Shown: positions 1 to 9,860, numbered from the stretch's first letter. The stretch is 64,000 nt of DNA from Adiantum capillus-veneris (GCA_014529385.2 CM043949.1:114021477-114085476); one strand, 5' to 3'. A program made the numbers and translations. Notes: a model not told the origin generated them from the letters alone.

Positions 1-59
1 ACCTTTCTATAGACTTGCAGCTTTCTAATATTTTCTCTCTCTTGCCATCACAGCTTAGC

Positions 60-590
60 TTCGTGAATGCACGTAAAGACGATTACCATGCTATTTTTCG
101 TGCTCTATAGACCGATGTGCATGCTATCTTTGTTGCACGAAACATAGGTTCTTTCACAAGTCGAAGCAATACACTCTCAGTCTTAGATATTACTATCCTA
201 GCACACGTCAAAAGTTCTCGCCTCAAGCACCGTTTGGAGGAAGGATATAAGGCCCATATTCTTGATGTTGCTCACAATCAAGAAGTAAGTATTGATCTTG
301 CTTTTCCTTTTTCACCGCAATAACTTAAGAAAGCTCTAACTCATCAGATGCTTATACATAGGTAACTGGCACACTGCACTTTGTGAATGTGAACTCAATT
401 TTTGTGGAACATTCTTGCGATAAATGCAAATCTACTAAGATTCAACACCAACAAGAGGTGGACTTTTGCTCTATTTGCTCAAAATCTACAACTATTGTTT
501 TGGTGCCCCAGTTTGAAGGGAAGATTTTGTCCAACAAAGCTTCCCCAATTCATGTTTTCTTAGCGGGTAACATAGTCGGCAATACTTACC
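60..590 (+). pseudogene. RPA-like zinc-ribbon module, copy 1
   Basis: This is the first of two tandem, diverged copies of about 530 bp. Two short reading frames are visible, at 117-323 and 383-607. The second holds CDKC and CSIC pairs about 23 residues apart, then a hydrophobic stretch ending FLAGNIVG. This resembles the four-cysteine ribbon inside the C-terminal OB fold of replication protein A, which plant Helitrons often encode. The match is by pattern only and the frame is broken by stops, so it is a remnant. The first frame (FTSRSNTL... LAFPFSPQ) is not recognised. Confidence 0.4.
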
Positions 591-1141
591 TTCGTGAATG
601 CACGTAAAGACGATTGCCACGCTATTTTTCGTGCTCTGGAGATTGATGTGCATCCTACGTTTGTTGCACGAAACATAAGTTCCTTCACAAGTCGAAACAA
701 TACACTCTCAGCCTTGGATATTGCTATCCTAGCACACGTCAAAAGTCCTCATCTCAGGCACCGTTTGGAGGAAGCATATAAGGCCCATATTCTTGATGTT
801 GGTCACAATCAAGAACTAAGTATTGATCTTGCTTTTCCTTTTTCACCACAATAACTCAAGAAAGCTCTAACTCATCAGGTGCCTATACATAGATAACTAA
901 CACACTGCACTTTGTGAATGTGAACTCAATTTTGGTGGAATGTTCTTGTGGTCAATGCAAATCTACTAAGATTCACCACCAACAAGAGGTGGAATTTTTC
1001 TCTATTTGCTCAAAATCTACAACTATTGTTTTGGTGCCCAAGCTTGAAGGAAAGATTTTGGCCAACAAAGCTTCCCCAACTGATATTTTCTTAGCGGGTG
1101 ACATAGTCGACAAATTATTGCACCTTGACAAACTTTATTGA
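591..1141 (+). pseudogene. RPA-like zinc-ribbon module, copy 2
   Basis: Tandem repeat of the preceding module, with frames at 594-854 and 914-1141. The cysteine pattern is weaker: CGQC is kept, but the second pair reads FSIC, with the first cysteine replaced. The tail FLAGDIVDKLL resembles the end of an RPA OB fold. The part from 687 onward is repeated almost exactly in the 3' LTR at 10839. A Helitron origin is inferred from the RPA likeness and from the Helitron at 14137; homology was not tested. Confidence 0.4.
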
Positions 1142-1312
1142 CAAATTCACTGTCAACAAATTACGCCTCATCACATCTTTTGTCAAAGAGACAAAGTAGT
1201 GCTCCTCTACAACATTGAAGCTCCATCACCTCCACACCAAAGGACACTCTTTATATTATATTGATTTCATCCATTGCTCATCTTGTAGGTTTCCATCTCT
1301 GTCTCTTTCTGC

Positions 1313-1316
<4 letters not shown>

Positions 1317-1363
<47 letters not shown>
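1317..1363 (+). repeat. CT microsatellite in LTR insert
   Basis: Uninterrupted CT run, also present in the 3' LTR copy (about 11470-11516). It translates to poly-Ser/Leu, so ORFs across it are not credible. Confidence 0.95.
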
Positions 1364-1364
<1 letters not shown>

Positions 1365-1426
1365 GTGCGCGTGTTTCATTTACTTATCTTCCTTCCACCC
1401 CATACCGTAAGGGGAGGAAAAACTGC

Positions 1427-1948
1427 ATGTACATGGCTTCCTCAACCAACCATAATGCATCTTTTGAACAACTCATTCAAAATAATATTTATAGTGCTTT
1501 CCTTGTTGATCACCCATGGAATAATAATGTTTTTCTCGTGCTCAATAAAATAATAAAGTCGCGCTCGTCATTGCAAAAAATGATCAACATCATGATAGAG
1601 GTAGTCAGAGTATCATTGGATGAAACACCAATGATCACACCTTCTCTAGCGCATTTGACTTCCAGTAGACATGATTCCTCCATTTGGACCCAAGTATTAA
1701 ATAGCCACACATCATCTATTAGTATTGCGCTTGATATTATCCATGTGTTCTCTTTTAGATTCAGTATTGCATGTGATGTTTATATTTACGGTGTACCAAT
1801 AACTTCAGTAAAAAACACAACATTCAATAGCGGAACCGATCCAACGACATTTCAGAAAATCATAATTGTTGATAGAAGTGGCAACCTATTTTTTTACTTA
1901 TCCATAACTCCTCCATATTTTTATTATTATTTTTACTCATTATTCTAA
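1427..1948 (+). other. Unrecognised 173-codon ORF in the LTR insert
   Basis: Open frame from the 3' side of the CT repeat into the resumed LTR. It is present again at 11581-12102, where an upstream start in the CT run makes it longer. Composition is ordinary (Ser/Ile/Thr-rich) and I recognise no domain. Its last codons lie in LTR sequence, so the whole frame cannot be an ancestral gene. It could be part of the cargo that brought the RPA-like modules, or chance. Both copies stay open, but the two LTRs are young duplicates of each other, so this is weak evidence of selection. Confidence 0.25.
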
Positions 1949-2934
1949 CACCATGTGCTCATTGAGCTAAAGTCCATGAATAGTCCATACACTAGTCCCA
2001 CCATGTATATATTTCTTTATTCACCAATAATTCTCCTCTATGCATGGGTCAAGGGCAACTTGGATGCTTTGTATTATAATATGACAAAGGAGGGGCTCAC
2101 TCTTGGATGCATTGTATAAATTCGACCAAGGAGGGGGCCACTAAAAGACTTTTGCAGGCATAAAAAATAGGTTTTTTGGTGGGAATTTTGGCACCTATCT
2201 CCACTCCGAATTTGGAGCGGTGGTCAAAAGAGAAAATGTAGCCCACGCTCTGAATAATCACCTCAAATGTTTTCATGATTTTTGGAGCTACCAGCGGTGA
2301 GCTATGATTTTTTGAGTGGACCCCAGTCTGCCCACTTTTCTCACAAGTAGCCCTTAGTCTTCTCTCACCCTTCCACACACCTACTCACTCTTACACATCC
2401 CTCCCTCTCCTTCCCTCACTCAAACCTGCAATTTCCATGGCTTCTCCCACCCTCTTCACCATTACCCTTCTCTCTCATCCCTAAAGTTCTTTTATGAACC
2501 TCTACATACATACACCCTCTCCATGTCTCTCTCTATTGCTTCTATGTTACAATTTCATTTACCTCTCCTAAAAATATCTAAATTCAGCATCTTAACCATG
2601 ATAACTTCTGCAAATTGAGGATTTTTCATCAACAAATCCTCTTTTCATCGTGGTGGTCAACCGTGGCGGCGGCGTAAAGAAGCGAAGAAGAAGAAGAAGA
2701 CCAGCGGTCATTTTTTCCACAATCTACACAAGGGTGAGTTGAAGCTTCTTCAAAGCTTCACCATCTCAATGATTCTCTTTTAATTCACCCCTCTTCCTTC
2801 ATCAAATCAACTCACTCTACCCATTGTAAATGTAACATTAACTTTCTAGTGATTACTAACGACTAACATACTAACACAAAATAGCATTGACCTAACCATA
2901 AAAGACACCTCACCTCAAGACATGTGTATAGTAA

Positions 2935-2985
<51 letters not shown>
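2935..2985 (+). repeat. CT microsatellite in T1 5' LTR U3
   Basis: CT run in U3, about 170-220 bp upstream of the TATA box. It is much shorter in the 3' LTR (about 13090-13114) and long in T2 (about 61490-61536), so length varies between otherwise similar LTRs. Confidence 0.95.
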
Positions 2986-3155
2986 TACTTACTTTCACCT
3001 TATCTACCATCAATAATGCTCTCTTTTGAGCCCACACCCATTACTCAAGCAGACAAAGAAGGCCCGCAATGTTTTGATATTCAAAAAAATCATAATTCTG
3101 ATTTGTTAGCTTGTAAATTAGGATTTCCAATAATCTTTATGAGGGGTCTCCAACC

Positions 3156-3164
3156 TATAAATAG
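3156..3164 (+). promoter_or_regulatory. TATA box of T1 5' LTR
   Basis: TATAAATAG, conserved at 13288-13296 (3' LTR) and 61716-61724 (T2). An AATAAA at 3366-3371 (13498-13503 and 61926-61931 in the others) lies about 200 bp downstream. This puts transcription start near 3185 and a short R region before about 3390. Confidence 0.75.
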
Positions 3165-4004
3165 ACCCCTCTCCTTCTTGTAAAACAACCTCCAATATCT
3201 CACATAGCACCCCAACACTCTATGCGTGAGGAGAGACTTAGGTGTAGCAACCACTTGTGAGCTTCACTCTTGGTGTGAGAGAAGCCTTCAAGCTACACAT
3301 TGTAAGTGAGAGAGCGTGAGTTCCACAAATCTCAAAACCACTATTGTATATGCTCCTTCATCATCAATAAATTGAGGTTTGGTGCATCAAAGGCGTGATT
3401 CGACGTTCAAATCTTCGTCCTTCCATTTGTGCAATACGGTTTGGTGAATTCAAGGTGACTTGTGTATTTTGAGTTTTTATCGGTTGATCTTGATTTTAGA
3501 AAGTGTTTTAGTGTGTTTTTCATTGCCATTTTTTTGTCCATTGTAAGAGGGTATTGTGGTGAGAGGTCTCCCACACCCTAAGACAGTGTGTGTGTGTGTT
3601 TTGGCAATGTTTAGCAATCACTAAGCATTGAGTGAGTTTTGTACAAGTTCTATGATAGCATCATAACGAACCATCTCCATTTGCAAGTCACAAATAAGGT
3701 ATTACGCAAGATCCTTTCCTCTCTCTCTTCCCTTTGCTCTAGCTCTCTCTGGTCCATTTCATGTGTGTCTTGGTGTGAGGTTGCTTGTGTGTGTTGTGTG
3801 GTGCATCTTCTTGGTTGTGCCAAAATCTCTCTTGCGTCCTAGTTCGCATACCATAACTAGGTGGTGCCCTTATCTAGTTTGGGTTTGGCTGTGGGTTTGT
3901 TGTTGTGTTGTGCTTGTGGTTGCCCCAGCCCCAATTGAGCAGCACGGGAGCCTTGAGGGGTGTTTAGAGGTCGCCTCTCTTGTTGCCCGCCCCGGACCGC
4001 CCCA

Positions 4005-4020
4005 ATTTTGGTGCCCCCAC
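4005..4020 (+). promoter_or_regulatory. Primer-binding region of T1
   Basis: ATTTTGGTGCCCCCAC directly follows the LTR end and is identical at 62566-62581 in T2. TGG plus an acceptor-stem-like stretch 3 nt after the LTR is the usual layout. I cannot name the tRNA with confidence. Confidence 0.65.
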
Positions 4021-4082
4021 GGAGGAACAGGCTTGTGTATGTTTTGTGAAGGCTCAACCTTTAGCATAATCAAGTAGCTTGC

Positions 4083-4294
4083 ATGAATCACGAGAATTTG
4101 TATGATCCCTTCATTCCCATTGCAAGGCAAAAGGTACACATAATTGTTAGTACTAAGTGCAATTTCAGCGAGTAATTCGTAGAATTTTAGGTCCTCTTAG
4201 GTTGGTAGAGATAAACGCATCAGTAAATCCTTTTATTTTGCCTCTCATTAGGTACGACCTTAGTTTGGACGTCTATATTTTTGTTTTGTTTTAA
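4083..4294 (+). pseudogene. T1 leader mini-ORF 1 (frameshifted)
   Basis: A short leader protein homologous to the intact 70-residue frame at 62888-63100 in T2. The N-terminal part (MNHENLYDPFIPIARQ) and the C-terminal part (NPFILPLIRYDLSLDVYIF) are both clear, but a frameshift near 4170 separates them. It also resembles leader mini-ORF 2 in its C-terminal half. Tat/Ogre elements are known to carry an extra ORF of unknown function upstream of gag; here the slot holds two related short frames. No domain recognised. Confidence 0.6.
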
Positions 4295-4315
4295 GAATTA
4301 GGTCATGCATAGACC

Positions 4316-4534
4316 ATGGATAATGGCCCAGGAATACAGGTTTTTCCCTTTCATTTCACTCCACACATTAGAGTAAACCTTGCAATTAGTAGAAAAATCC
4401 ATTTTCAACAACGTATGGTATTCATGTTTGGTGCCCAAAGAGTAGGAGAAATTCTCGCGTCACCAAACCCTGTCACTCTACCTCTTATTGATTATCATAG
4501 GTCATTTGATGTGAATATTTTTATTTTGTTGTAG
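4316..4534 (+). CDS. T1 leader mini-ORF 2
   Basis: A 72-residue open frame (MDNGPGIQVF... SFDVNIFILL) between mini-ORF 1 and gag. Its counterpart in T2 is 62643-62879, with shared core features FQQR, FGA, SPNP and a DY..SFDV.IFIL end. That ending recurs in mini-ORF 1, so the two leader frames look like an ancient tandem duplication. Conservation between T1 and T2 despite many substitutions suggests a real protein. Its role is unknown, and no membrane segment or zinc motif is evident. Confidence 0.55.
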   Translation: MDNGPGIQVFPFHFTPHIRVNLAISRKIHFQQRMVFMFGAQRVGEILASPNPVTLPLIDYHRSFDVNIFILL

Positions 4535-4618
4535 AATAGATTGCAATTTAGAAAATATTATTGTGTAAATCTTTTAAAGAAAGAAAAAACAAAAACGCGT
4601 CACTTTGAAATCAATTCA

Positions 4619-6247
4619 ATGGAGAGCCAACGCCAAATGTCTGGATATCCTCTTTTCTTTGGAGAGCCTGGAGAGGATGCAGAATTATTTCTAGCGAATT
4701 TCAAGATGTCTTGCCATATCAAGAGGATAGTAACTGATCAAGAACGTGTAGAAATGTTTGAGGTGGTCCTTAGGAAAGATGCTAGCACTTGGTTTGACTC
4801 TTTGCCTGAGGAAGTTAAAGGGAATTACACGGAAGTTTTGAATCGTTTCAAGAAATACTTCTTTGATCCCCAAAACACTCAGAAATTATGGCAAGACATT
4901 GTTTCTCATAAGCAAAAAGACTTAGATGACTACTACTTGTACAAGCAAGAGTTCCTACATCTTTGGGCTTTATGGATACGAAATGTTGCTAACCCTGGTG
5001 ATGGTGCAGAATTTCTAAAGAAGGAGAGGTTCATAGCCGGACTCTTTCCTGACGTTAAGGTAAAAGTTGAGGCGGGTGCACCTGCTACCTTTGATGCAGC
5101 TGAAACTAGGGCTGCTGAGAAATATAGGAAACTCAAGTGCTTAAGGGGGGAGGTTCCAATAGAAGGTCTTAGACCCAAAGGTAAGTCACAAGCATCAACA
5201 TCTAAGGAGCTTCCTGAGGTAACGGCGGAAGTGATTGAGAAGTTAAATGAATCTTTAAGCAGCTTGTCAATTCACCTTGCACAAGCCGTAGGTCCAAAGG
5301 GACAAGCAAAGAAGTCTGAAGAGCGGGACCCACGACCTAGGAGAGTCTTGCAATGTTGGAATTGCGGTGAGTCTGGACATGGGATGTATAATTGTCCTTG
5401 GCCCCGTGGGGATCCAGGGAGACCTAACTTGAATTACCCAGTGATTAATGGAGGTGAAGGAACTAGTCAACAACCACAGCTTATACAAAGGCCAAATGGA
5501 GCAAGACCACCTCCACAAGGAGTGGAAGGAGTTCCACCTTTGCCAGACCCAAACATGCATGTGGTAGAGGTGACAAATTCAAGAGAGGTTGACATGGAAG
5601 CAAATGGCATTAAGCGTGGCCGAGGGAAAGGTAAGGAGAAAGAAGGAGTTACATCACAAAGTGACCATGGACGAGAAAAGAAGGCAAAGGAGACCAATGA
5701 AGCTAAGAGGACTCGACGTCATATCAACCTCCAAGACTTTCCTCTTGGACATGGAATGGCTCCATACAACCTGTTGGAAGACATGAGAGGTAAGGGTCCT
5801 GATATCTCATGGCCTCAATTTCTTGCATTATGTCCACAAGTTAGGAGGGATTTAACAAGGGCAGTTAGCACTAGGAGAAAGGTAAAAGAGAGTGTGCCTG
5901 TTGTAAAAATTGCACAAGCTGAAATGAATGAGGACATTACACCTGTGTTAGATTGTTACATAAAAGGGAGATTGGTTAGGAAAGGTCTAGTGGATGGGGG
6001 TGCACAAATTTGCATCATGACAGAGGGACTCATGCAAAAACCAGGCATGCACATCCATGAGACACGTGAAATTAAGGTCAAGATGGCAAACAATAGCAAG
6101 GCTAGGTGCGTAGGCATTTGTAAAAATGTTTTTGTGGAGGCCTTTGGCATTAAGAAGGCAGTGGATTTCTATGTCATGTCTACCAAAGGAAATGGTTACC
6201 CATTTATCCTAGGGAGACCATGGCTAATGAAAATGCGAGCTTTGTAG
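4619..6247 (+). CDS. gag-pro: T1 Gag and aspartic protease
   Basis: The start is the ATG at 4619 (MESQRQMSGY), because T2 has the equivalent start at 63157 and the sequence before it is not conserved. About 542 residues: retrotransposon gag capsid region (about 10-190), basic linker, CCHC zinc knuckle CWNCGESGHGMYNC (about 246-259), charged spacer, then a retropepsin-like domain with LVDGGA near residue 459 and FILGRPWL near the end. The usual D-T/S-G catalytic triplet reads D-G-G. The frame ends at TAG 6245-6247, but coding continues in the same frame into pol. The neighbouring residues suggest CAG (Gln) became TAG. Readthrough of a stop between protease and RT cannot be excluded. Confidence 0.9.
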   Translation: MESQRQMSGYPLFFGEPGEDAELFLANFKMSCHIKRIVTDQERVEMFEVVLRKDASTWFDSLPEEVKGNYTEVLNRFKKYFFDPQNTQKLWQDIVSHKQKDLDDYYLYKQEFLHLWALWIRNVANPGDGAEFLKKERFIAGLFPDVKVKVEAGAPATFDAAETRAAEKYRKLKCLRGEVPIEGLRPKGKSQASTSKELPEVTAEVIEKLNESLSSLSIHLAQAVGPKGQAKKSEERDPRPRRVLQCWNCGESGHGMYNCPWPRGDPGRPNLNYPVINGGEGTSQQPQLIQRPNGARPPPQGVEGVPPLPDPNMHVVEVTNSREVDMEANGIKRGRGKGKEKEGVTSQSDHGREKKAKETNEAKRTRRHINLQDFPLGHGMAPYNLLEDMRGKGPDISWPQFLALCPQVRRDLTRAVSTRRKVKESVPVVKIAQAEMNEDITPVLDCYIKGRLVRKGLVDGGAQICIMTEGLMQKPGMHIHETREIKVKMANNSKARCVGICKNVFVEAFGIKKAVDFYVMSTKGNGYPFILGRPWLMKMRAL

Positions 6248-9200
6248 GATTGGGAGAGTGGAAAGCTAATTTGTAGGAACGACAATCATAAGAAGGTTGT
6301 CTTTGACATGAAGGAGCAACGCCAAGAGGAGCTCCATGAAGAATCATCTCAAAGTGAGACGGAAGAAGGTTGGACCGATAACACTTCAGAAGAAGAAAGT
6401 AGCGGCAGCATTATTGAAGAGGAGTCTTCCATCGAAGTCATGGGGGTAAGGTTTAAGCCAACCAACCAAGAGACCTCTTGTCAAGGTTTGGAGGAGGTAG
6501 GTTCCCAAGAGAACCAAAAAGTGGAAGATGAAAGAATGCTAGAAGGTATGCTATCTACAACACTTACAAAGGATGAAACAGAGGAGTTCAAATGTGTGCT
6601 AAGGAAATTTCCTAGGCTTTTTGCTAAAGACTACACCGATGTGCGTGGAGTAGATGCTGTTCAACACAAAATTGAGTTGAAGCCAGAGGCCACACCTAAG
6701 GCTCAGAAGCTACGAAGGCTAGGAGTCATCAAGGAGCAGGCTTTACTCAAGGAGGTAAGAAAGCTTCTAGCAGCAGGTTTCATTTATCCAGTGGAGAATT
6801 CAGAGTGGGTCTCTCCCGTTGTTGTCACTCCTAAGAAAAACGGAAAGTGGAGGGTGTGTGTGGATTACCGTCCACTCAATGAGGCAACAAAAAGAGATCA
6901 CTTTCCCCTCCCATTTCAGGATGAGATACTAAATGAGGTAGCTGGTCATGAGAAGTACACTGTGTGTGATGGCTACTCAGGCTACTTTCAAATAGGTATC
7001 GCATTGGAAGATCAATTGAAAACAACCTTTATCACTCCTTGGGGTTGTTATGCTTTTAGAGTCATGCCATTTGGTCTGACAAATGCTCCTCCAACATTCC
7101 AACGTTTCATGAACATGGTGTTTCAAGCATTCTTTGGAAAGTCAATTAGGGTGTTCATTGATGATTTCTGCATTTATAGCTCAAAATCATTGCATCTACA
7201 AAGGATAGAAGAAGGTTTAAAGAAGCTCTACGACATGGGAGGTCAACTCAACCCCAACAAGTGCCACATAGGTGAGGATGAAGTGATCTTGCTCGGTCAC
7301 AAGGTTTCCTATAAAGGCATTGAGGTGGATCCTTCAAAAGCAAAGGCTCTTATTGAGCTCCCATCACCGAAGAGTCTTAAGGAGGTCATCTCTTTCATTC
7401 AGAAGGTGAAGTATATGTCACGCTTCATTCACTTAGCCTCGGAGTTGCTTCATCCTTTGCAAAAGTTGACACAACAAGTAGAATTTGCATGGTCTGGTGA
7501 GCTTGAAGAGTATTTTTGTAACATTAAAGTCATTTTGTCAGAGCTACCAACACTCATGCCTCCTTGTTGGGAGTACACATTCTTTGTTAGCTCTAGTGTT
7601 GGAAGGGAAACAATTGGTGCTGTGTTGCTACAACAAGATCCCCACAGTACAAGGATGCGACCCATCTACTTTGCTAGTAGGGTCATGAATTCTTTGGAGA
7701 GAGACTACACAGAAGCAGAACTCATAATGCTTTCTCTCATGTTTGCGGTGAGAAAGTTTAGATCCTACCTACTACCAAAACCTTTTGTAATTCTCACTGC
7801 AGAAAATTTGTTTCCTTGGGTGTCATCTCAAATGAATCTTAGTACTAGGATCTCAAAGTGGATTATGGAGTTGCAAGAGTTCCAATACTCTTTCAAGGTA
7901 GAATATAGTGTGCGTGCACAATTGGCAGGGATTCTCACTTATAGGGTACATGAGAAGGAAATTAAGGTGCCTCAAGTAAAGACCCTACCATTGCCACCAC
8001 CAAAAAGTATTCCCAATGCTTTTACCTTGTTCTTTGATGGAGCTTTTCGACGAGCCACGGGGAAAGCAGGGGGAGGGCTAGTGTTGCTCAACCCAAGTGG
8101 AGAGGTGGTCATGAAAGAGAAGGTCAATCTACCAGGTTCAACTAGCAACAATGAAGCAGAATACGACACACTACTTCATGGTTTGAAGATGTGCATTGGC
8201 CAAGGGATAAAACGTCTCATGGTAAAGGGAGATGCACTTCTCATTGTTAAACAGATTTTAGGCATTTGGGCATGCAAGAATGAAAGCTTAAGGACAAAAG
8301 TTCATGCCATTCGTAGGATGTTTAATCAGTTTGAAGAAGTGCAACTATATCATATTCCGAGGAAACAAAATGAAGATGCCGATTTACTTGCACAACAAGT
8401 AGTTACATGTGTTGAGAGAGAAGTGCAGGTCATCATGGTGGCAGCAGCTGTCAAGCAACCGAGATACCAGGGATTGGAGTCACTGGCTCCCATTATTGGC
8501 TACATTTTGGAGGGTGAGTTTCCACAAGACTTCACGAAGGCTCAGAAGAGGAGACTCATGAAGAAGGCAAGTTTCTATCTCTTCCTAGAAGGCTCCCTCT
8601 ATCAAAGAGGGAAGGATCAAGTGTGCAGAAGAGTACCAACTATCGAGGAAATTCCAGCCATTCTAAAAGGTTTGCATGAAGAGGCATGTGGTGGTCATTT
8701 TGCCCAAGAATCAACTGTGAAGAAGATTTTGCTTGCGGGGTATGTTTGGCCAAGCTTGCATGTGGATGTTCAACATTGGTGTAAAAGCTGTCACAATTGT
8801 CAGATAAATGGAAATAAAAGGTTGGTGCATGGCCCGAGGCAAATAGTTCTTGCAAATGGACCCTTTGAAAAGTGGGGCATTGATGCTATGGATCCTCTGC
8901 CTAGGACAAAAAATGGTAAACTCTACATTCTAGTGGCTGTAGACTATATGACTAGGTGGGTGGAAGCTCAAAGTGTGGCAAGAGTGAATGAGAGGACAAT
9001 TAGCAAGTTTGTGTACAATCACATTTGTTGCAGATTTGGCACACCTTTGGAGATTGTTTCTGATAATGGTCCAGGGTTTAGGAAGGGCTTGCTCACAGAA
9101 GTTTGTGAAGAGCGTCACATTCTACATCATCATAGCACACCATACTACCCACAGTCAAATGGTTTGGTGGAGAAGGCTAATGGTGTCATTGCAGGAATCA

Positions 9201-9388
9201 TTAGAAAGATGGTGCAAAACAAGACAAAACTATGGGATGACTTCTTGGATGGTGCCTTGTGGGCATATCGAACCACATATAGGGAAGCCACGGAGTTCAC
9301 ACCATTTCACTTGGTCTATGGTCAAGAGGCTTTGCAGCCTATCGAGCTCAACATTCCAACAATGCGACTTCATGGCAAAGGAGCTTAA
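6248..9388 (+). CDS. pol: T1 Pol: RT, RNase H, aRNase H, integrase
   Basis: In frame with gag-pro after the TAG; first ATG at 6308 (residues numbered from it). Reverse transcriptase has DYRPLNEAT (about 186) and the catalytic FIDD box (about 283-286). The first RNase H spans about 425-510. A second, archaeal-type RNase H starts FTLFFDGAF (about 573), with NNEAEY (about 615) and EDADLLA (about 690). Integrase has an HHCC zinc finger (HEEACGGHF ... CKSCHNC, about 790-830) and a D,D,E core: WGIDAMD (about 856), VSDNGPG (about 918), NGLVEKAN (about 953). The frame is stopped by TAA at 9386-9388, where CAA or CAG would be expected because the reading continues in frame. Replicates the element by reverse transcription and integration. 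Confidence 0.93.
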   Translation, partial: DWESGKLICRNDNHKKVVFDMKEQRQEELHEESSQSETEEGWTDNTSEEESSGSIIEEESSIEVMGVRFKPTNQETSCQGLEEVGSQENQKVEDERMLEGMLSTTLTKDETEEFKCVLRKFPRLFAKDYTDVRGVDAVQHKIELKPEATPKAQKLRRLGVIKEQALLKEVRKLLAAGFIYPVENSEWVSPVVVTPKKNGKWRVCVDYRPLNEATKRDHFPLPFQDEILNEVAGHEKYTVCDGYSGYFQIGIALEDQLKTTFITPWGCYAFRVMPFGLTNAPPTFQRFMNMVFQAFFGKSIRVFIDDFCIYSSKSLHLQRIEEGLKKLYDMGGQLNPNKCHIGEDEVILLGHKVSYKGIEVDPSKAKALIELPSPKSLKEVISFIQKVKYMSRFIHLASELLHPLQKLTQQVEFAWSGELEEYFCNIKVILSELPTLMPPCWEYTFFVSSSVGRETIGAVLLQQDPHSTRMRPIYFASRVMNSLERDYTEAELIMLSLMFAVRKFRSYLLPKPFVILTAENLFPWVSSQMNLSTRISKWIMELQEFQYSFKVEYSVRAQLAGILTYRVHEKEIKVPQVKTLPLPPPKSIPNAFTLFFDGAFRRATGKAGGGLVLLNPSGEVVMKEKVNLPGSTSNNEAEYDTLLHGLKMCIGQGIKRLMVKGDALLIVKQILGIWACKNESLRTKVHAIRRMFNQFEEVQLYHIPRKQNEDADLLAQQVVTCVEREVQVIMVAAAVKQPRYQGLESLAPIIGYILEGEFPQDFTKAQKRRLMKKASFYLFLEGSLYQRGKDQVCRRVPTIEEIPAILKGLHEEACGGHFAQESTVKKILLAGYVWPSLHVDVQHWCKSCHNCQINGNKRLVHGPRQIVLANGPFEKWGIDAMDPLPRTKNGKLYILVAVDYMTRWVEAQSVARVNERTISKFVYNHICCRFGTPLEIVSDNGPGFRKGLLTEVCEERHILHHHSTPYYPQSNGLVEKANGVIAGIIRKMVQNKTKLWDDFLDGALWAYRTTYREATEFTPFHLVYGQEALQPIELNIPTMRLHGKGA

Positions 9389-9832
9389 GATGATCAAGAG
9401 GTATGGATGGATCGACTTCTTACGTTAGTGGAGCTTGAGTGGAAAAGAGAAGCAGCATATGAGTGCTACAAGAGGAAAGCCACACAAGCGAAAGAAACGC
9501 ACGACAAGAAACTGAAGGACAAAGGCATCAAGGAAGGAGAGCTTGTGCTCAGGTATGACAATCGACTTGACAATCGTTTTGATGTCAAGTTTGAAACTAG
9601 ATGGCAAGGGCCATACATAGTCAAGAAGGCTTTCAATTCTAGTTACTATCAGCTTATGGACTTGAATGGTAAAGAGCACTCCAGGAAGGTAAACGGGTAT
9701 CGGTTGAAGCCCTATTTGAGTCGCCTTCTACCAAAGGATCTACCAAAGATCTGTCCAAAGGCCGCTGTCTCATATCTCGTCAAGGACTCTGAAGCACTCT
9801 CTTTGGAAAAGATGCTCTATGATGGTACATGA
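9389..9832 (+). CDS. pol: T1 integrase C-terminal domain
   Basis: Continues the pol frame after the TAA at 9386; first ATG at 9407. It contains the GPY/F-type element RWQGPYIVKKAF (about residue 64 of this piece) and ends with a basic tail and stop at 9830-9832. No chromodomain follows, as expected for the non-chromovirus Tat branch. It is severed from the catalytic core by one stop codon only, so the break is recent. Confidence 0.85.
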   Translation, partial: DDQEVWMDRLLTLVELEWKREAAYECYKRKATQAKETHDKKLKDKGIKEGELVLRYDNRLDNRFDVKFETRWQGPYIVKKAFNSSYYQLMDLNGKEHSRKVNGYRLKPYLSRLLPKDLPKICPKAAVSYLVKDSEALSLEKMLYDGT

Positions 9833-9847
9833 ATATACCATCATCCT

Positions 9848-9860
9848 GGGGGAGGGCTAA
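9848..9860 (+). promoter_or_regulatory. Polypurine tract of T1
   Basis: GGGGGAGGGCTAA sits immediately before the 3' LTR start TGATAGCC, the expected plus-strand priming site. Confidence 0.8.

Larger units (their letters stand above)
1..4004 (+). repeat. 5' LTR of T1 (left end missing), with foreign insert
   Basis: Bases 1900-4004 match the T2 LTR (about 60450-62565) and the T1 3' LTR (12054-14136). Bases 1 to about 1899 are foreign to the T2 LTR and carry RPA-like modules, a CT repeat and an unassigned ORF. The LTR ends with CCGCCCCA just before the primer-binding region. Long LTRs are normal for Tat/Ogre-type elements (family knowledge). Confidence 0.85.

Noticed and set aside
2097-2378. 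Minus-strand 93-residue ORF present in T1 LTRs (also 12251-12532)
   Set aside because: Lies in LTR U3, and its T2 counterpart (60683-60943) is diverged and shifted; no domain. Likely chance.
3639-4077. ORFs across the end of the T1 LTR (also 13771-14251 and 62186-62584)
   Set aside because: They sit in U5/LTR end and primer-binding sequence; W/C/V-rich composition reflects GT-rich DNA.
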